Positions 1 to 10,464 of a DNA stretch of 64,000 bases are shown here, one piece after another. A program made the position numbers and the translations under genes. Source of the stretch: DASUBV01 sp963822485. GTDB lineage: Bacteria; Actinomycetota; Actinomycetes; Streptosporangiales; Streptosporangiaceae. The notes under the pieces are model-generated. The model was not told the origin of the DNA, ran no database searches, and saw only the letters and a program-made list of their open reading frames with translations. Within the stretch, counting starts at the first letter, position 1, and each line of letters begins with the position of its first letter. Location of the stretch: contig CAWGHW010000031.1 in NCBI GenBank assembly GCA_963822485.1, positions 992,001-1,056,000 of the forward strand, read 5' to 3'.

Positions 1-273
1 CGAGGACGGATATCTCCCGCCTCCCCCTCCCCCCAAGCCGCGGAATCCCCCCTCCCGGTGACAGGGCACGGGAGATACCCGCCCTCGACTCAGCGTTCTA
101 CGCGACACAACAGTACGGCGTGGCGCGAGCCCGCGTCATGACCCCTTCGCCGGGGTCAGCAGCAGGGGGGACGCACCTTCCCTTCGCCCGAATAGCACGA
201 ATTAGGCGTGCTTGAACGGTTCCCGGGAAAGTGTGGTCCGTGCAATTGCATGCGGCCGCAAAAATGGACTGGG
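1..273. repeat. Intergenic stretch with a 19-bp imperfect inverted repeat (1-19 / 69-87)
   Basis: Bases 1-19 and 69-87 are inverted copies that match at 17 of 19 positions, with a C-rich 49-nt spacer. The left arm begins at the window edge, so the repeat may extend further. It could be a terminator for a gene to the left or a small palindromic element. Positions 88-273 hold no convincing gene; short frames there have no recognisable domain. The stretch lies downstream of the NmrA-like gene that ends at 274. Confidence 0.45.
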
Positions 274-915
274 TCAGCTGGCAATGGCCACGTGCTTGTG
301 CACGCTGTCCCGGTCGCCGACCAGGCCCAGAATGCAGCCGGCGAGATCGGCGCGGGAAATGGTGTACTCGCGGGGCAGGTTGCGGTCGATCGCGGTGCGG
401 TAGGTGCCGGCGGCGGCCTTGTCGGTCAGCCGGGGCGGCCGCATGATCGTCCAGTCCAGGCCGCTGCTGCGGACCTCGTCCTCGGCGCGGCGCATGTCGG
501 CGCACACGTGCCGCAGCTGGGTCCGCCGCACCAGGGGCTTGACCAGGCGCAGGAACGGGTCATCGCCGACATCGGTGACGACCGAGCCGCTGACGACGAT
601 GAGCCGCCGCGCGCCTGCGGCGTGCATGGCCGCGATGATGGCGGCGGCGGAGTCCTGGCTGACCGTGGTGGGGCCGGAGCCGTGCGGCCCGATGGCGGAC
701 AGCACGGCGTCGGCACCGGCCACGGCCGGGCCGATCGCGGCGGGGTCCATCACGTCGGCGGTGATGACCTCCAGCCGTGGCAGCTCGGTCGTGGACTGGC
801 CGGCCAGGCGAGCCGGGTCGCGGACCACGGCCGTGACCCGGTGCCCGGCCGCGAGAGCCTCCCGGAGCAGGCACGCGCCGGTGCCGCCGGTGGCGCCAAA
901 GACGGTGATGTTCAT
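274..915 (-). CDS. NAD(P)-binding NmrA-like/atypical SDR reductase
   Basis: The protein has 213 residues. The N-terminus carries the Rossmann nucleotide-binding motif GATGGTG (residues 8-14), followed by the second strand ending in VVRDPARL, as in the atypical short-chain dehydrogenases (NmrA/HSCARG, SDR_a5). These proteins bind NAD(P)H and act as reductases, epimerases or redox sensors in the cytosol. The family usually lacks the classical YxxxK catalytic pair, and none is obvious here. Start ATG at 915 has a purine-rich GAGAGGCGAG just upstream. The next gene on the same strand, hemerythrin, ends 53 nt upstream, so co-transcription is possible. The substrate cannot be told from sequence. 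Confidence 0.85.
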   Translation of the reverse strand: MNITVFGATGGTGACLLREALAAGHRVTAVVRDPARLAGQSTTELPRLEVITADVMDPAAIGPAVAGADAVLSAIGPHGSGPTTVSQDSAAAIIAAMHAAGARRLIVVSGSVVTDVGDDPFLRLVKPLVRRTQLRHVCADMRRAEDEVRSSGLDWTIMRPPRLTDKAAAGTYRTAIDRNLPREYTISRADLAGCILGLVGDRDSVHKHVAIAS

Positions 916-968
916 GACTCGCCTCTCTGCTTATCCAGGGCCCGATTTGATCCGGAGCCCGGTGCGGG

Positions 969-1661
969 TCAGGCCGTCGCGCCAGCCCAGCGCGGCTGAC
1001 GGGCGTAGGCCGGGCGCCACACGGCCCGGTACAGCAGGCGGACCGGTGGCGGCAGCAGGCCCAGCAGCCGCCGGGTGGTGTCGGCGGGCGCCTCGTCGAG
1101 CATCCACGGGAAGAACTCGGCCGCGCCTCGCAGGCCCTGACTGCGTCCGGCCCGCCGCCCGAACGCCGCCCAGCCCGCCGCGCCGAGGTGGTCCGCGATG
1201 AGCGGCAGCGCCTCGTCTTCCTCGTGCGCCATGTGGCCGGTCAGGACGTCCGCCAGCGCGGCGGCGCTCGCGGTCGCCGTCAGGCCGGTCCCGTGGCCGG
1301 CCCCGGCACCGTGGCCCGCCGCCAGGGCCGAGTCGACCTGGGCCAGCAGCGGGTCGATGCGGGCGTGCTCGGCTTCCATCGCGTCCAGCACCGCGATCTG
1401 CGCCGGGTCGGTTACCTGCCGCCGCAGCGCGGGCCACAGCGCGACGTCCTCGGCGGTGTGGTGGAGGTGCAACTGGTTCTTGAACGTGGCCCAGCCGGCC
1501 CGCACCGCCGGGTCGGCCGTCCGGCCCGAACGCACCGCCTCGGTCAGCCGGCTGAGGTCGCGGTCGAAGGCGTCGTGCGCGGCGTACATCACGGTGAAGT
1601 CGACCCGGCCCGGTGCGGGGCGGGCCCGGGTCGCGAAGTCGCGGCGGCTCTGCGTGGTCAT
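969..1661 (-). CDS. Hemerythrin HHE-domain protein
   Basis: 230 residues from the ATG at 1661, chosen because AAGGAGA lies 6 nt upstream; the same frame is open to 1742 but that extension runs into the divergent regulator. The bundle ligands typical of hemerythrin/HHE domains are visible: His29 (AAHDAF), HxHHTAED at about residues 66-72, EAEHARID in the middle and GHMAHEEDEALP near residue 160. The family binds a non-haem di-iron centre and is linked to oxygen, NO or oxidative-stress sensing. Divergent from the MarR gene at 1733, with a shared 71-bp promoter region holding a palindrome, so control by that regulator is likely but inferred. Confidence 0.85.
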   Translation of the reverse strand: MTTQSRRDFATRARPAPGRVDFTVMYAAHDAFDRDLSRLTEAVRSGRTADPAVRAGWATFKNQLHLHHTAEDVALWPALRRQVTDPAQIAVLDAMEAEHARIDPLLAQVDSALAAGHGAGAGHGTGLTATASAAALADVLTGHMAHEEDEALPLIADHLGAAGWAAFGRRAGRSQGLRGAAEFFPWMLDEAPADTTRRLLGLLPPPVRLLYRAVWRPAYARQPRWAGATA

Positions 1662-1708
1662 CGGAGCTCTCCTTAGCGCCGGAGCGCTGCTAGGGTGGAT
1701 CTGCATCT

Positions 1709-1735
1709 CATATAATACGGAGACCATATCATATG
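1709..1735. promoter_or_regulatory. Probable MarR operator and -10 box in the hemerythrin/marR divergent promoter
   Basis: CATATAATA (1709-1717) and TATCATATG (1727-1735) form a 9-bp inverted repeat with one mismatch and a 9-nt spacer, in a strikingly AT-rich island. A perfect TATAAT lies at 1711-1716 on the plus strand, and the right arm overlaps the ATG of the MarR gene. This is the arrangement expected for an autoregulated MarR operator that also covers the divergent promoter of the hemerythrin gene. Binding is inferred, not shown. Confidence 0.55.
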
Positions 1736-2224
1736 GATTCAACAGTACCCCGTGATCAGGCCGGGGGGCGGCGCCGACGGCGGCTGAGCCAGGACGTCAA
1801 GGCCTCCCTGCGGGACGTGAGCATCCAGCTCGCGCTGCTCAACCACCAGGTCGGCGGGCAGGTGGACCTCAAGGCCACCGACCTGGAGTGCCTGGACCTG
1901 ATCAGCCGCCTCGGGCCACTCAGCCCGAGCGCGCTGGCCCGCCGGGCCGGGCTGCACCCGGCCACGCTGACCGGCATCCTGGACCGGCTGGAGCGCGGCG
2001 GCTGGATCTCCCGCGACCGCGATCCGGCCGACCGGCGCGGCGTGCTGCTGCACGTCGAGCGGGGCCGGGGGGCTGAGCTGCTCGGGCTCTACGCGGGCAT
2101 GAACTCGGCCATGGACGAGATCTGCTCCGGGTACCGCGAGGAGGACCTGGAGGTCGTCGCCGACTTCCTGCGCCGCACCGCCGACGCGGGCCGGGTGGCC
2201 GCCGACGAGCTGGCCGGGCCCTGA
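1733..2224 (+). CDS. MarR family transcriptional regulator
   Basis: 163 residues with the winged-helix layout of MarR proteins. Residues 45-70 (LECLDLISRLGPLSPSALA) form the first helices, the recognition region is HPATLTGILDRLERGGWISR, and the wing carries DPADRRGVLLHVE, the DxRxxxxxLT-like signature of the family. MarR proteins are dimeric repressors that release DNA on binding small phenolics or on oxidation; the ligand is unknown here. The start codon overlaps the inverted repeat at 1709-1735, consistent with autorepression and a very short leader. The best target candidate is the divergent hemerythrin gene. Confidence 0.9.
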   Translation: MDSTVPRDQAGGRRRRRLSQDVKASLRDVSIQLALLNHQVGGQVDLKATDLECLDLISRLGPLSPSALARRAGLHPATLTGILDRLERGGWISRDRDPADRRGVLLHVERGRGAELLGLYAGMNSAMDEICSGYREEDLEVVADFLRRTADAGRVAADELAGP

Positions 2225-2251
2225 GCTGGCGGGGCAGGCGGCGGGAGTGGC

Positions 2252-5000
2252 TCAGCCCGGGCCGGCAGCCACGATGAGGCGGTCGAAGTCGGGGGCGAAC
2301 GCGGCCGGGTTGGCGAACTCGATCGTGTTCGCGCCGGCCTGGAGGGCCAGCGGCACGGTCATGGTCCCCACCGCGCTGAAGCTGCCGGTCGGGGTGAACG
2401 ACAGCGTCTGAGCGGTGCCGCCGTTCACGCTGACCGTGGCCTGGCGGCCGGCGGCCGAGCCGTCGCAGTAGGCGATGGTCACGTCGTAGGTGCCGGCGCT
2501 GGGCACGGTCACCGAGTTGAACGTCAGCGTGCCGCCCTCGCCCACGAAGCCGACCTTGGCGCCGCCCGAGCACGTGGTGCAGGCCTGCACCACGGCGCCC
2601 CCGGCCAGCGTGTTCGCCGCCGCCTCGGCCTCAAAGGCGCTGGCCGGCGGCGGTGCCGCCGCGGTCGCGGTGACGGTCAGCCCGTTGAACACCACCTGGC
2701 CGGGCGACCCGGCGGCGTGCGAGGTCACGAACAGGCCGGCGTCCTGATTGGCGTTCTGGCCTGGCACGGTGGCCGTGCCCACGGTCAGCCAGTCCGCGCC
2801 GTCGTAGGAGTAGTAGCCGGTGTAGCTGTCACCATTCCTGACCAGCTCCAGGTAGACCGGCAGGCTCTCGGGGACCGTGCCATTGGCCGGGGTGACCGAG
2901 TTGATGCTGTCGCCGCCGTTGGAGTCCCACTCCAGCTGGATGCCGCCCGAGGGCGACTCGAACAGGACCACACCCTCGGGCGAGGTCCCGGACCCGGTCA
3001 TGTCGTTTCGGACGATGATCCCGGCTTTGCCGAAGCCGGTCATGTTCTGCTGCGAGGTCACCTCGGTCTCGATGGTGGCCGTGGTCCCGGCCGCGCCGGG
3101 CTGGTAGATGGCGCTGTAGGCGTCGGCATCGGTCCACAGGTCGGCGCCGGCGCCGGAGATCCCGAACTGCTGCCCGGACTGCGCGAACGCCGCCGGCGCG
3201 TCGGTCGCCGAGGAGTAGGTCCGGTACGGGGCCTGCACCGGCGGGCTGACCGTGACCGGCAGGCTCTGCGACACCTGCTGCGGCAGCAGTCCGTACCAGC
3301 GGTAGGCGGCGGTGCCGGTGAGCGTGCCCGGCTGGAACAGCGAGGTCGGCGGGGGCGCGGTCACGGCGAACGTGGCCTGCGCGGTCTGCCCCGCGCCCAC
3401 CGAGGCGAACGAGGCGGGCGAGGAGGCGGTGACCGTCCAGCCTGACGGCGCGGGCAGCGTCAGCCGGACGTCGCGGACCGGCTGTACGCCGTTGTCGGTG
3501 AAGGTCTCGGTGATGGTGGCGGGCTGGCCGCCGGTCAGCGTGGCGGGCCCGGTCAGCGCGACCGTGGTCGCGGGCGGCGCCAGGCCGGGGGCCCGGGTGG
3601 GCCGGATCCGGAACAGGGCCACGCCGTGCGCGGGCACGTCGGCCGCGATCGTGGACCCGCTCTCGGTGACCCGGTGCGTCCACAGGTTGTCCAGCCGGTA
3701 GGCGCTGGCCGCGGGCAGCCCGATGGCGGACGCCGTGGTGGACACCACCTCGGGACTGCCGCTGACGTTAAACAGGCCGGCCACCACGTCGCCGCTGGCC
3801 TCGGTCTTGGCGAACACCTGCTCGGTAGCGGTGTTCACGATCCGCGACGCGTCGATGGCATCCTGGTCCACCGAGATCACGGCCCGGTTCTTCAGGTAGC
3901 TCAGGTCGAGCGGGTCCAGGTGGGTCAGGTCGGTGCCGAGGATCAGCGGCGAGGCGGCCAGCGACCACAGGCTCATCTGGGTCTGCCGCTCGTCGGGGGT
4001 CAGCCCGTCGTTGCTGCCGTTGCCCAGTTCCAGCGAGTCGTAGTCGTTGAACGCGCCCGGGCCGCCGTAGGGCTGCCACTGCGCCACCTGATTGAACCGG
4101 GACTCCACGCTGGCCCAGTCGGTCAGCGGGTAGCTGGTCCCGCTGGCCTCGCAGCCGTAGCACTCGATGTCGCCGCCGGTCCGCCAGCCGTTGGAGTACT
4201 GGGCCCAGGTCGACGCGTCGGCGATGTTCAGGCTGTTGGACAGCTCCAGGTGGATCGGCCGGCCGGTCTGCGCCAGGGCCTGCGACCAGGCCTGCACGTC
4301 GGGGATGTCAAACGACCCGACGCCGTCCAGCTTGACGTAGTCCACGCCCCAGGAGGCGAACTCGTCGGCCCACGAGTTGATGAACGCCTGCGCGCCGGGC
4401 TTGCTGTAGTCGATGCCCTGCATGCCGCCGCAGTTGTAGTTGTTCTCCTGGGCCCCGTCGGCGATCTGGGCCGCGGTGTCGGAGGTGCCCTGGATCGGCG
4501 TGTTCTGGGCCACCGCCTGGTCGGAGATGCCCGGCGTGACGTAGAGCCCGAACTTCAGCCCCAGGTGGTGCACGTAGCTGGCGACGACCTGGATGCCGTT
4601 GGCCGAGCCGCTGGGCGGGAACTTGGTCGCGTCGGTGACCCACCGGCCGTACTGATCCACGTTGGGGCCCTGGCTGCCGGGGCACTGGTACCAGAAGTCG
4701 TCCAGGTTGACGTAGTCGAACCCCGCCTTGGCCAGCCCGCTGGTCTTCATGGCCAGCGCCTGGGCCTCGATGTCGGCGGCGGTGGGATCGTGCCGGATGA
4801 AGCTCCAGCTGCTCCAGCCCAGGGCGGGTGTGCGCCCGACGCCGTTGGCCTCCTGCGTCCGGGCCGCCTCCTGGGTCCTGGCCGCCTGCTGGGTCCTGGC
4901 GGGCGCCGCCGCGGCGGGCGGGGCCGTGGTCACCGCGGCGAACGCCGCTAACGGGAGTCATGGCCAGCAGCGCCGCCAGCCCGCTGAGCAGTCGCTTCAT
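2252..5000 (-). CDS. Secreted GH27 alpha-galactosidase with accessory binding modules; frameshift in the signal peptide
   Basis: The uninterrupted frame from 4933 gives 893 residues. Domains in that numbering: GH27 barrel about 34-445 with nucleophile Asp203 in YVKLDG and acid/base Asp255 in WRTGGDIE; a NEW3 Ig-like module about 450-535; a concanavalin-like module about 555-755; a CBM35/CBM6-like module about 765-893. GH27 enzymes release alpha-galactose from plant polysaccharides. No export signal follows 4933. However, a second frame starting at ATG 5000, with GGAGG 7 nt upstream, encodes MKRLLSGLAALLAM and would join AFAAVTTAPP after a one-base shift near 4940-4960. This is a one-base insertion in the gene or in the read. 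The start region has three copies of an ARTQ(E/Q)A repeat. The gene lies 16 nt after the broken beta-helix gene. Confidence 0.88.
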
Positions 5001-5016
5001 GGGGGGCCCTCCGGCT

Positions 5017-8000
5017 TCAGCTGATCGTGACCGCGAAGATGTGCAATGACGGGCTGCCCGAGGTCACGCCCCCGCTGACGTCGGGCAGGACGATCCGGGC
5101 CACCGGCTGCCCCGCCTGGAGCGGGACCGAGGTGTCGTAGACGCACACCGGCAGCGAGTTCTGGCCGCTGGCCCGGTTCCGGTAGGGCATGTACAGGGCC
5201 ACGCCCGCGCCCGTGGCCGCGCAGCTGCCGTGCCAGTCCGGCACGCTGAGCGTGAAGGACTGCGTCGAGCCGTCGGCGTAGACCACCTGGCCAGTGCCGC
5301 TGGCCGGGCCGTACCCCGCGGTGAGCAGGAACGACAGCGTGCTGCCCGACCCGCTCAGGTCAAACGACTGGCCGCTGGCCACCACGTTGTCGTTGTCGCC
5401 CGACGCCACGCCGGGCCAGGTGAACGACGCCCCGCCCGCGGTCACCGTCCCGCCCGGCGTGGCCCCGGCGGCGGCCAGCGCCTGGGCCGAGAAGCTTGAG
5501 CCCGCGCCGTCCAGGTTGCCGATCGTTGTGTCGCTGTCATCGGTGATGCCGACGTTGTCGAACGCGGTCTCCAGCGACGGCGCGGGAATGCTCACCGTCC
5601 CGCTAGCCTGCGCGGCCTGCTCCTGCCCGGCCTCGGTGAACACCGCCGTGGCGAACAGCTGCGCGCCCGCGGTGGCGCCGGCGGGCACCGTCACCGACCA
5701 GGTCTGGGTGGCCGACCCGCCCGCCGCGATGTTGCCCGCGCTCACCGGGGACGCCGGGCCGACCTGGTACCCGTTGCTGGCCGTCAGGTACAGCCGCGCT
5801 CCGCTGAGTGCGACGGCGCAGCCGTTGGTCAGCGTCGTGGTCACCTGCAGCGTCGAGCCCGGCTGGCTGGAGCTGGCCGCCGGCGAGACGGCCAGCGCCG
5901 CCCCGGCGCACGCGGGATTGACGCCACTAACAATGGTCGTGTCGGCGGCTGCCCCCGGACCCGTGACGTTGTCCGCCGTGATCTGGAAGGTGTACGGCGT
6001 CCCGGCCGTCAGGCCGCCCAGCGTGGTGAAGATGTTGCGGCTGCTGGTGGCCCAGTTGACCGTGTGCCCGGTGACCGTGACCGGGCGCAGCCCTGGTGCG
6101 CTGATCGTGTACCCGATGACCGGCGTGCCGCCCTCGGATGCGGGCGGGTCCCAGTGCAGGCTGACGTTGCTCCCGTCGGCGTAGGCAGTGAACCCGGTGG
6201 GCGCGCCGGGCGCGGAGCCCAGGCTGGCCCGCGGGGTCACCGGCCCGGCCGGCAGCGACGGCGCGCTGCTGCCCAGCGCGTTGCGCGCGGTCACCGTGAA
6301 CGTGTAGGCCGTGCCGCTGGCCAGTCCTGGCACGATCGCGTAGCCGACCCGCGCGAACTCCCGCTCGGAGACCGTCACCCGCGCCCCGCCCGGCGAGGCG
6401 GTGACGGTGTAGCTGGTCACCGGCGCGCCGTGGTCGGTGAAGGACCGGGTTCCAGCCGACGTACGCGCTGGCGTCGGCGCCGAAGGCGGCGGCCTGGTCC
6501 GGGGCGTCGGGCACCGAAGGCGCGCCGAACGACTCGGCCAGGATGTGCCGGTAGGCGGGCTGGAGGCCGGCGCTGGCCAGGATCTGCCGCGGCACCTGGG
6601 CCAGGCTCGAGATGATGTGGTTGCCGGTCTCGGTCACGTTGTGCGAGGTCGAGTCGGGATCGCCCTGCTGCCAGTAGTTACCCTCGATGTCCAGCGGGTC
6701 GTCGCCGGTGGCGCCGGCCGTGTAGTCGGTGTGCCGGGAGCCCCAGTCGTTCTCGTTGCCGAACTCCACGTTGCCGGTGATCGTCTCGAACGTGGAGCCG
6801 TTGTCGCTGTAGATGGCGTGGCCCTCGTCCAGGGCGTCCAGGATGACGTTGCCAGTGACGTGCTCCCCGGTGGCCAGCGAGCTGCCGGTGATGCCCTGGG
6901 TGTAGATCGCCCCGCCGTCGGCCAGGTCCTGCATGGTGTCAGTGATCAGGTTGTCAGAGACGGTGTTGTGGTTGGAGTAGTTGGGGGTGGCCGGCTGGTC
7001 GATCTTGTCCGGCCAGCCGCCCCAGCCGAGCGAGATGCCGGTGTAGGCGGTGTGGTCGATCTGGTTGTGCGTGATCGTGGTGCCCTGCGCGTAGCCGACG
7101 TCGATGGCCACGCCGCCGTGGAACTCCACCGGCAGGCTGTACAGGTGGTTGTCGGCCACCTGGATGCCGCCGGTGGCGTCGGCCGGGCCGCCGGCTCGGG
7201 GCATGTCGACTCCGCCGATCTCCAGCCCGTTGCCGGAGATGTCGGTGAAGGTGCTGCCCTGCACGACGTCGTCCTGCGAGCCGTCGCCGAGCTGCAGCCC
7301 GGCCGCGCCTAGATGGACGAACGCGTCGCCGAGGAACTGGATGCCCGGTGTCGTAGGAGAAGCTCAGGTTGCCCGGCTCCTGGGTCCAGTCACCGTAGGG
7401 GCAGGTGCCGCCGGAAATGAACTGGCACAGGCCCTGGGTGGCGTAGCCGTCGGATCCGGTGATCGTGTAGTTGGCCTGGATCTCGGAGAATCCCTCGGGC
7501 GTGCTCGGCGCGAGCCACGTCGCGTAGGAGAACTGGATGCCGGAGAACACGATGTTGTGCACCGGCGCGGCCGCGGTGCCAGCGCCCTGGACCAGGGTCT
7601 GGAGTACCGGCGCCTCAACGTCGGCGGTGCGCAGGTTCTCGCCGGGCCGGGGGATGTAGTAGATCGTCCCGGCCGCGGAGTCCAGGTACCACTGGCCGGG
7701 CTGGGTCAGCTCCTCATAGGCGTTCTCCGCATAGACCGGGGATCTCGCCGTTGCCCAGGCTCTGCGGCCCGACCAGCTCCACCGTCCGGCCGGAGCCGTC
7801 GGTGCGCAGCACCCGGTCGTTGGAGTTGTTCCAGCACGGCTGGGCCATGGTGATCGTGGTCCCGGAGATCGAGGCCACCGGGCAGCGCGGCTCGGTCCAG
7901 GCGCCCTGCCCGCCGGTCTCCAGCGACCAGTACCCGGCCCCGCCCGGATAGCCGAACTCGATGTCAGACGGGTTGCGCCAGCTGTCCATGGCGTCCGAGC

Positions 8001-8578
8001 TGCGCGGTGTAGCCGGGCCGACGTCGGGGTCAGCGTGACCGGCAGCGGCCCGGCCGCACGCTGGGCCCGGATCCCGTTCACGTACAGCTGCCGGGTCTGC
8101 AGGCCGGCCGGTGCCGGGGCGGACCAGATGCCGCGGGCCGGGTCGCTGAGGTGCCAGCCGGTGATCTGCTCGCCGCCGGAAGACGACCGGCCGGGCGCCC
8201 GGCGCGGCGGCCCAGATCACGTTGTAGCCGTTGCTGCCCGAGTCGCCGGCGTTCAGGGTGAGCGGCTGGCCGAGGCGGTAGGTACCGGACAACCGCTCAA
8301 TCCGTGTATATCCCGCGTATATCCCGGTCCATGGCCCGGACCAGCTGCTGGGCGCGAGCCAGCGTGCGCACCGCCTGGCTGGGGCTGGTGCCGGGGCTGG
8401 CGTCATTGCCGTGCGGGGAGACGTAGAGCGTTGTGCCCGTGCCCGAGCCCGCGGCCGTGGAAGCCGCGGCCGTGGAAGCCGAGTAGGCCCCGGCCGCCAG
8501 GACCAGCGCGGCTAAGGCGGTGACAGAAAGCAGGCGAGCATGGCGCAGGCGGGCGGGGCGCAGGCGAGACGGGCGCAT
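5017..8578 (-). pseudogene. Secreted right-handed beta-helix/FN3 protein broken by multiple frameshifts
   Basis: One gene of about 3.56 kb is readable only by changing frame. It starts at ATG 8578 (AAAGG upstream) with an Arg-rich signal peptide ending near AYSASTAAA. It continues with LYVSPHGNDASPGTSP, typical of right-handed parallel beta-helix proteins. The frame changes near 8310, 8185, 8035 (probably twice), 7742, 7345 and 6450. The 7345-6450 part holds the beta-helix turns (HNTVSDNLITDT, HVTGNVILDAL). It ends with two fibronectin III domains, an Ig-like module and a C-terminal NPCBM-like module (LETAFDNVGIT to HIFAVTIS). No frame contains scattered stops, so the damage is recent or is sequencing error; two sites fall at short C or G runs. 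It probably acted with the adjacent alpha-galactosidase on a polysaccharide. Confidence 0.75.
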
Positions 8579-8992
8579 AACAGCCTTTCGGGGACGCCGT
8601 GCTGGGAGCCTAACATCCGACGTATCGGTTCGGACGCTAGGCCGGGAAGACAACGATGTCAATGCCCAAACTGGTACAGAGCGGCATGTAAGAGAATTTG
8701 TGCGAGCCAGGTATTTTTTGGGAGCTAATACATCAGATCTATGCTTCCTGGCCGCCCGCGACGGCGAGCCGAGCAGGCCTGCTGCATCACCAGCTGCACC
8801 GCCGTGTCGTCGCCGGCCAGCGGCCGCCAGGTGATGCCCCTGCGGCAGTCCCGGCGCCCTTGCCCCGGTTCCGCGCCAGAGTCTAGACTGTCTATCGTTT
8901 TAATAGGAAAAGGCAACCGCGCCCTCGGTGATCCGTTGCGGACGCGCCCCGGAGGTGGAAAGACCTGCCGACAACATCGACGAGGAGGCCTC
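8579..8992. other. Intergenic region with a possible LysR C-terminal remnant
   Basis: These 414 bp lie between the divergent beta-helix gene and the sulfur cluster. Around 8680-8740 and 8885-8915 the sequence is AT-richer (TATTTTTTGGGAGC, TCGTTTTAATAGG) and may hold promoters. On the minus strand, 8725-8850 reads GITWRPLAGDDTAVQLVMQ before a stop. This resembles the end of a LysR-type effector domain, but it has no matching N-terminus and may be a remnant or chance. No other gene is visible. Confidence 0.3.
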
Positions 8993-9223
8993 ATGCCGGA
9001 GCTGTTCTGCCGCAGCCTCCTGGCCCTCTCTGGCACCGAGACCAACCCCTGGAGCGTGCTTGATGATGACCACCGACCTGAGGACGAGCCCTGCCGCTTC
9101 GCCGACTGGGTGCCTGACGTCAGCAGCAGCCTGGTGACCAGCACCATCGAGCAGCGCATCGACTGGTCCTACGACTACAACCGCGGCCGGCGCACGGACC
9201 CGGTCCTGACGGGCGCCCGATGA
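8993..9223 (+). pseudogene. sfnG: Truncated sfnG (dimethylsulfone monooxygenase) N-terminal remnant
   Basis: The 76-codon frame begins at ATG 8993 behind GAGGAGG. Codons 34-64 (9092-9184) read CRFADWVPDVSSSLVT then STIEQRIDWSYDYNR. This matches what I recall of the start of SfnG-type LLM flavin monooxygenases (RFAYWVPNVSGGLV then EQRTDWxxDYNR). The remaining roughly 300 residues of a luciferase-like barrel are missing, and the frame stops in an ATGA overlap with sfnB. A second reading frame at 9063 (MMTTDLRT) could be the original start, shifted by one base. SfnG converts dimethylsulfone to methanesulfinate with FMNH2, which fits the downstream sfnB and flavin reductases. The identification rests on a short match. 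Confidence 0.55.
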
Positions 9224-10463
9224 GCCCGGCCACGACGGTCGCGGCCCGGCCGGAGGGCCCGGCACCCGCCCGGCGCCGATCGCCTCCGGGGCGGCCGCGA
9301 TCGAGGCCGCGCGCCGCTACGCCGACTCCATCGCCCCCGGCGTGATCGACCGCGACCGGGCCGGCCAGGTGCCCGCGGCCGAGCTGGCCGCCTTCGACGC
9401 CAGCGGGCTGCCGGGCATCACCGTCCCGCGCGAGCTGGGCGGGGCCGACGTCTCTCCGGTGGTGCTGGCCGAGGTCATCCGGACCATCGCGGCCGTGGAC
9501 CCGGCCATCGCCCAGGTCCCGCAGGCGCATTACCTGTTCGTGGACGTGCTGTCGGTCTGGGGCTCGGCCGGCCAGCAGCGCCGCCTGCTCGGCGACGTGC
9601 TGGGCGGCGCCCGATTCGGGAACGGCCTGGCCGAGCGGGGCGGGCAGCACGCCCAGGACCTCAAGACCCGGCTGCACGCCGACCCGGACGGCAGGCTGCG
9701 GCTGACCGGCCGCAAGTACTACTGCACCGGCTCGATCACCGCCCGCTGGATCGGGGTCAGCGCGCTGGACGACGCCGGGCACCTGGTACTGGCGTTCGTG
9801 GAGCGCGCCGCCCGCGGCGTGCATGTGGACGACGACTGGAACGTCATGGGCCAGCGGGCCACGGTCAGCGGCACGACCACGTTCGAGGACGTGTCCGTCG
9901 ACCCCGGCCTGGTCGTGCCCTACGAGCAGGCGTTCGCCGGGCCCCAGCAGCTCGGTGCCCGGTCTCAGCTCGTGCACGCCGCCATCGAGGTCGGCATCGC
10001 CGGCGGCGCACTGCGCGACGCGGGCGAGTTCGTCACCACCCGGGCCCGGCCGTTCTTCGAGGCCGTGCGCGGCGGCTTCGCGCAGGCCGCGGCGCAGGAT
10101 CCGCACACCATCCGGCACTACGGCCAGCTGGCCACCAAGGTGGCGGCGGCCGAGGCGCTGCTGGCGTCGGCAGCCGCCACGCTGGAGGAAGTGACCCGCT
10201 TCCCGCGGGACGCCGCGCAGGCCGCCCGCGGCTCCATTGCCGTGGCCCGGGCCAAGGCGTTCGCCAGCGACGTCGCCGTCGAGGTGGCCAGCGACCTGTT
10301 CGCGCTCACCGGGGCCAGCGCCGCCGACGAGCGGCATGACCTCAGCCGCCACTGGCGCAACGCCCGTACCCACGCCAGCCACGACCCCGTCCCCTGGAAG
10401 TACCACCACGTCGGGAACTACCTGCTCAATAAGGCCGTCCCTCCGAACCACGGGCAGATCTGA
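9220..10463 (+). CDS. sfnB: SfnB-family sulfur acquisition oxidoreductase (acyl-CoA-dehydrogenase fold); one frameshift
   Basis: From about 9275 to 10463 the protein matches SfnB in acyl-CoA-dehydrogenase-like flavoenzymes: GLPGITVPRELGGADVS, GRKYYCTGSITARWI, DDDWNVMGQRATVSGT and the C-terminal RHWRNARTHASHDPV with WKYHHVGNYLLN. The ATG at 9220 overlaps the upstream stop (ATGA), but that frame must lose one base near 9270-9285 to enter the conserved frame (ASGAAAIEAARRYADSIAPG). The first in-frame start after the break is GTG 9342, which would remove a conserved helix. SfnB homologues are tied to use of organic sulfur such as dimethylsulfone or alkanesulfonates under sulfate limitation and need reduced flavin. 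The two flavin reductase genes directly downstream fit that role. Confidence 0.82.
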
Positions 10464-10464
10464 G

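Noticed and set aside
3626..4951. 441-codon plus-strand frame opposite the GH27 gene
   Set aside because: No recognisable domain; complementary to catalytic-domain sequence.
8885..8992. Riboswitch or attenuator leader before the sulfur genes
   Set aside because: The leader has AT-rich patches, but I could not match it to a SAM, cobalamin or other known riboswitch pattern.
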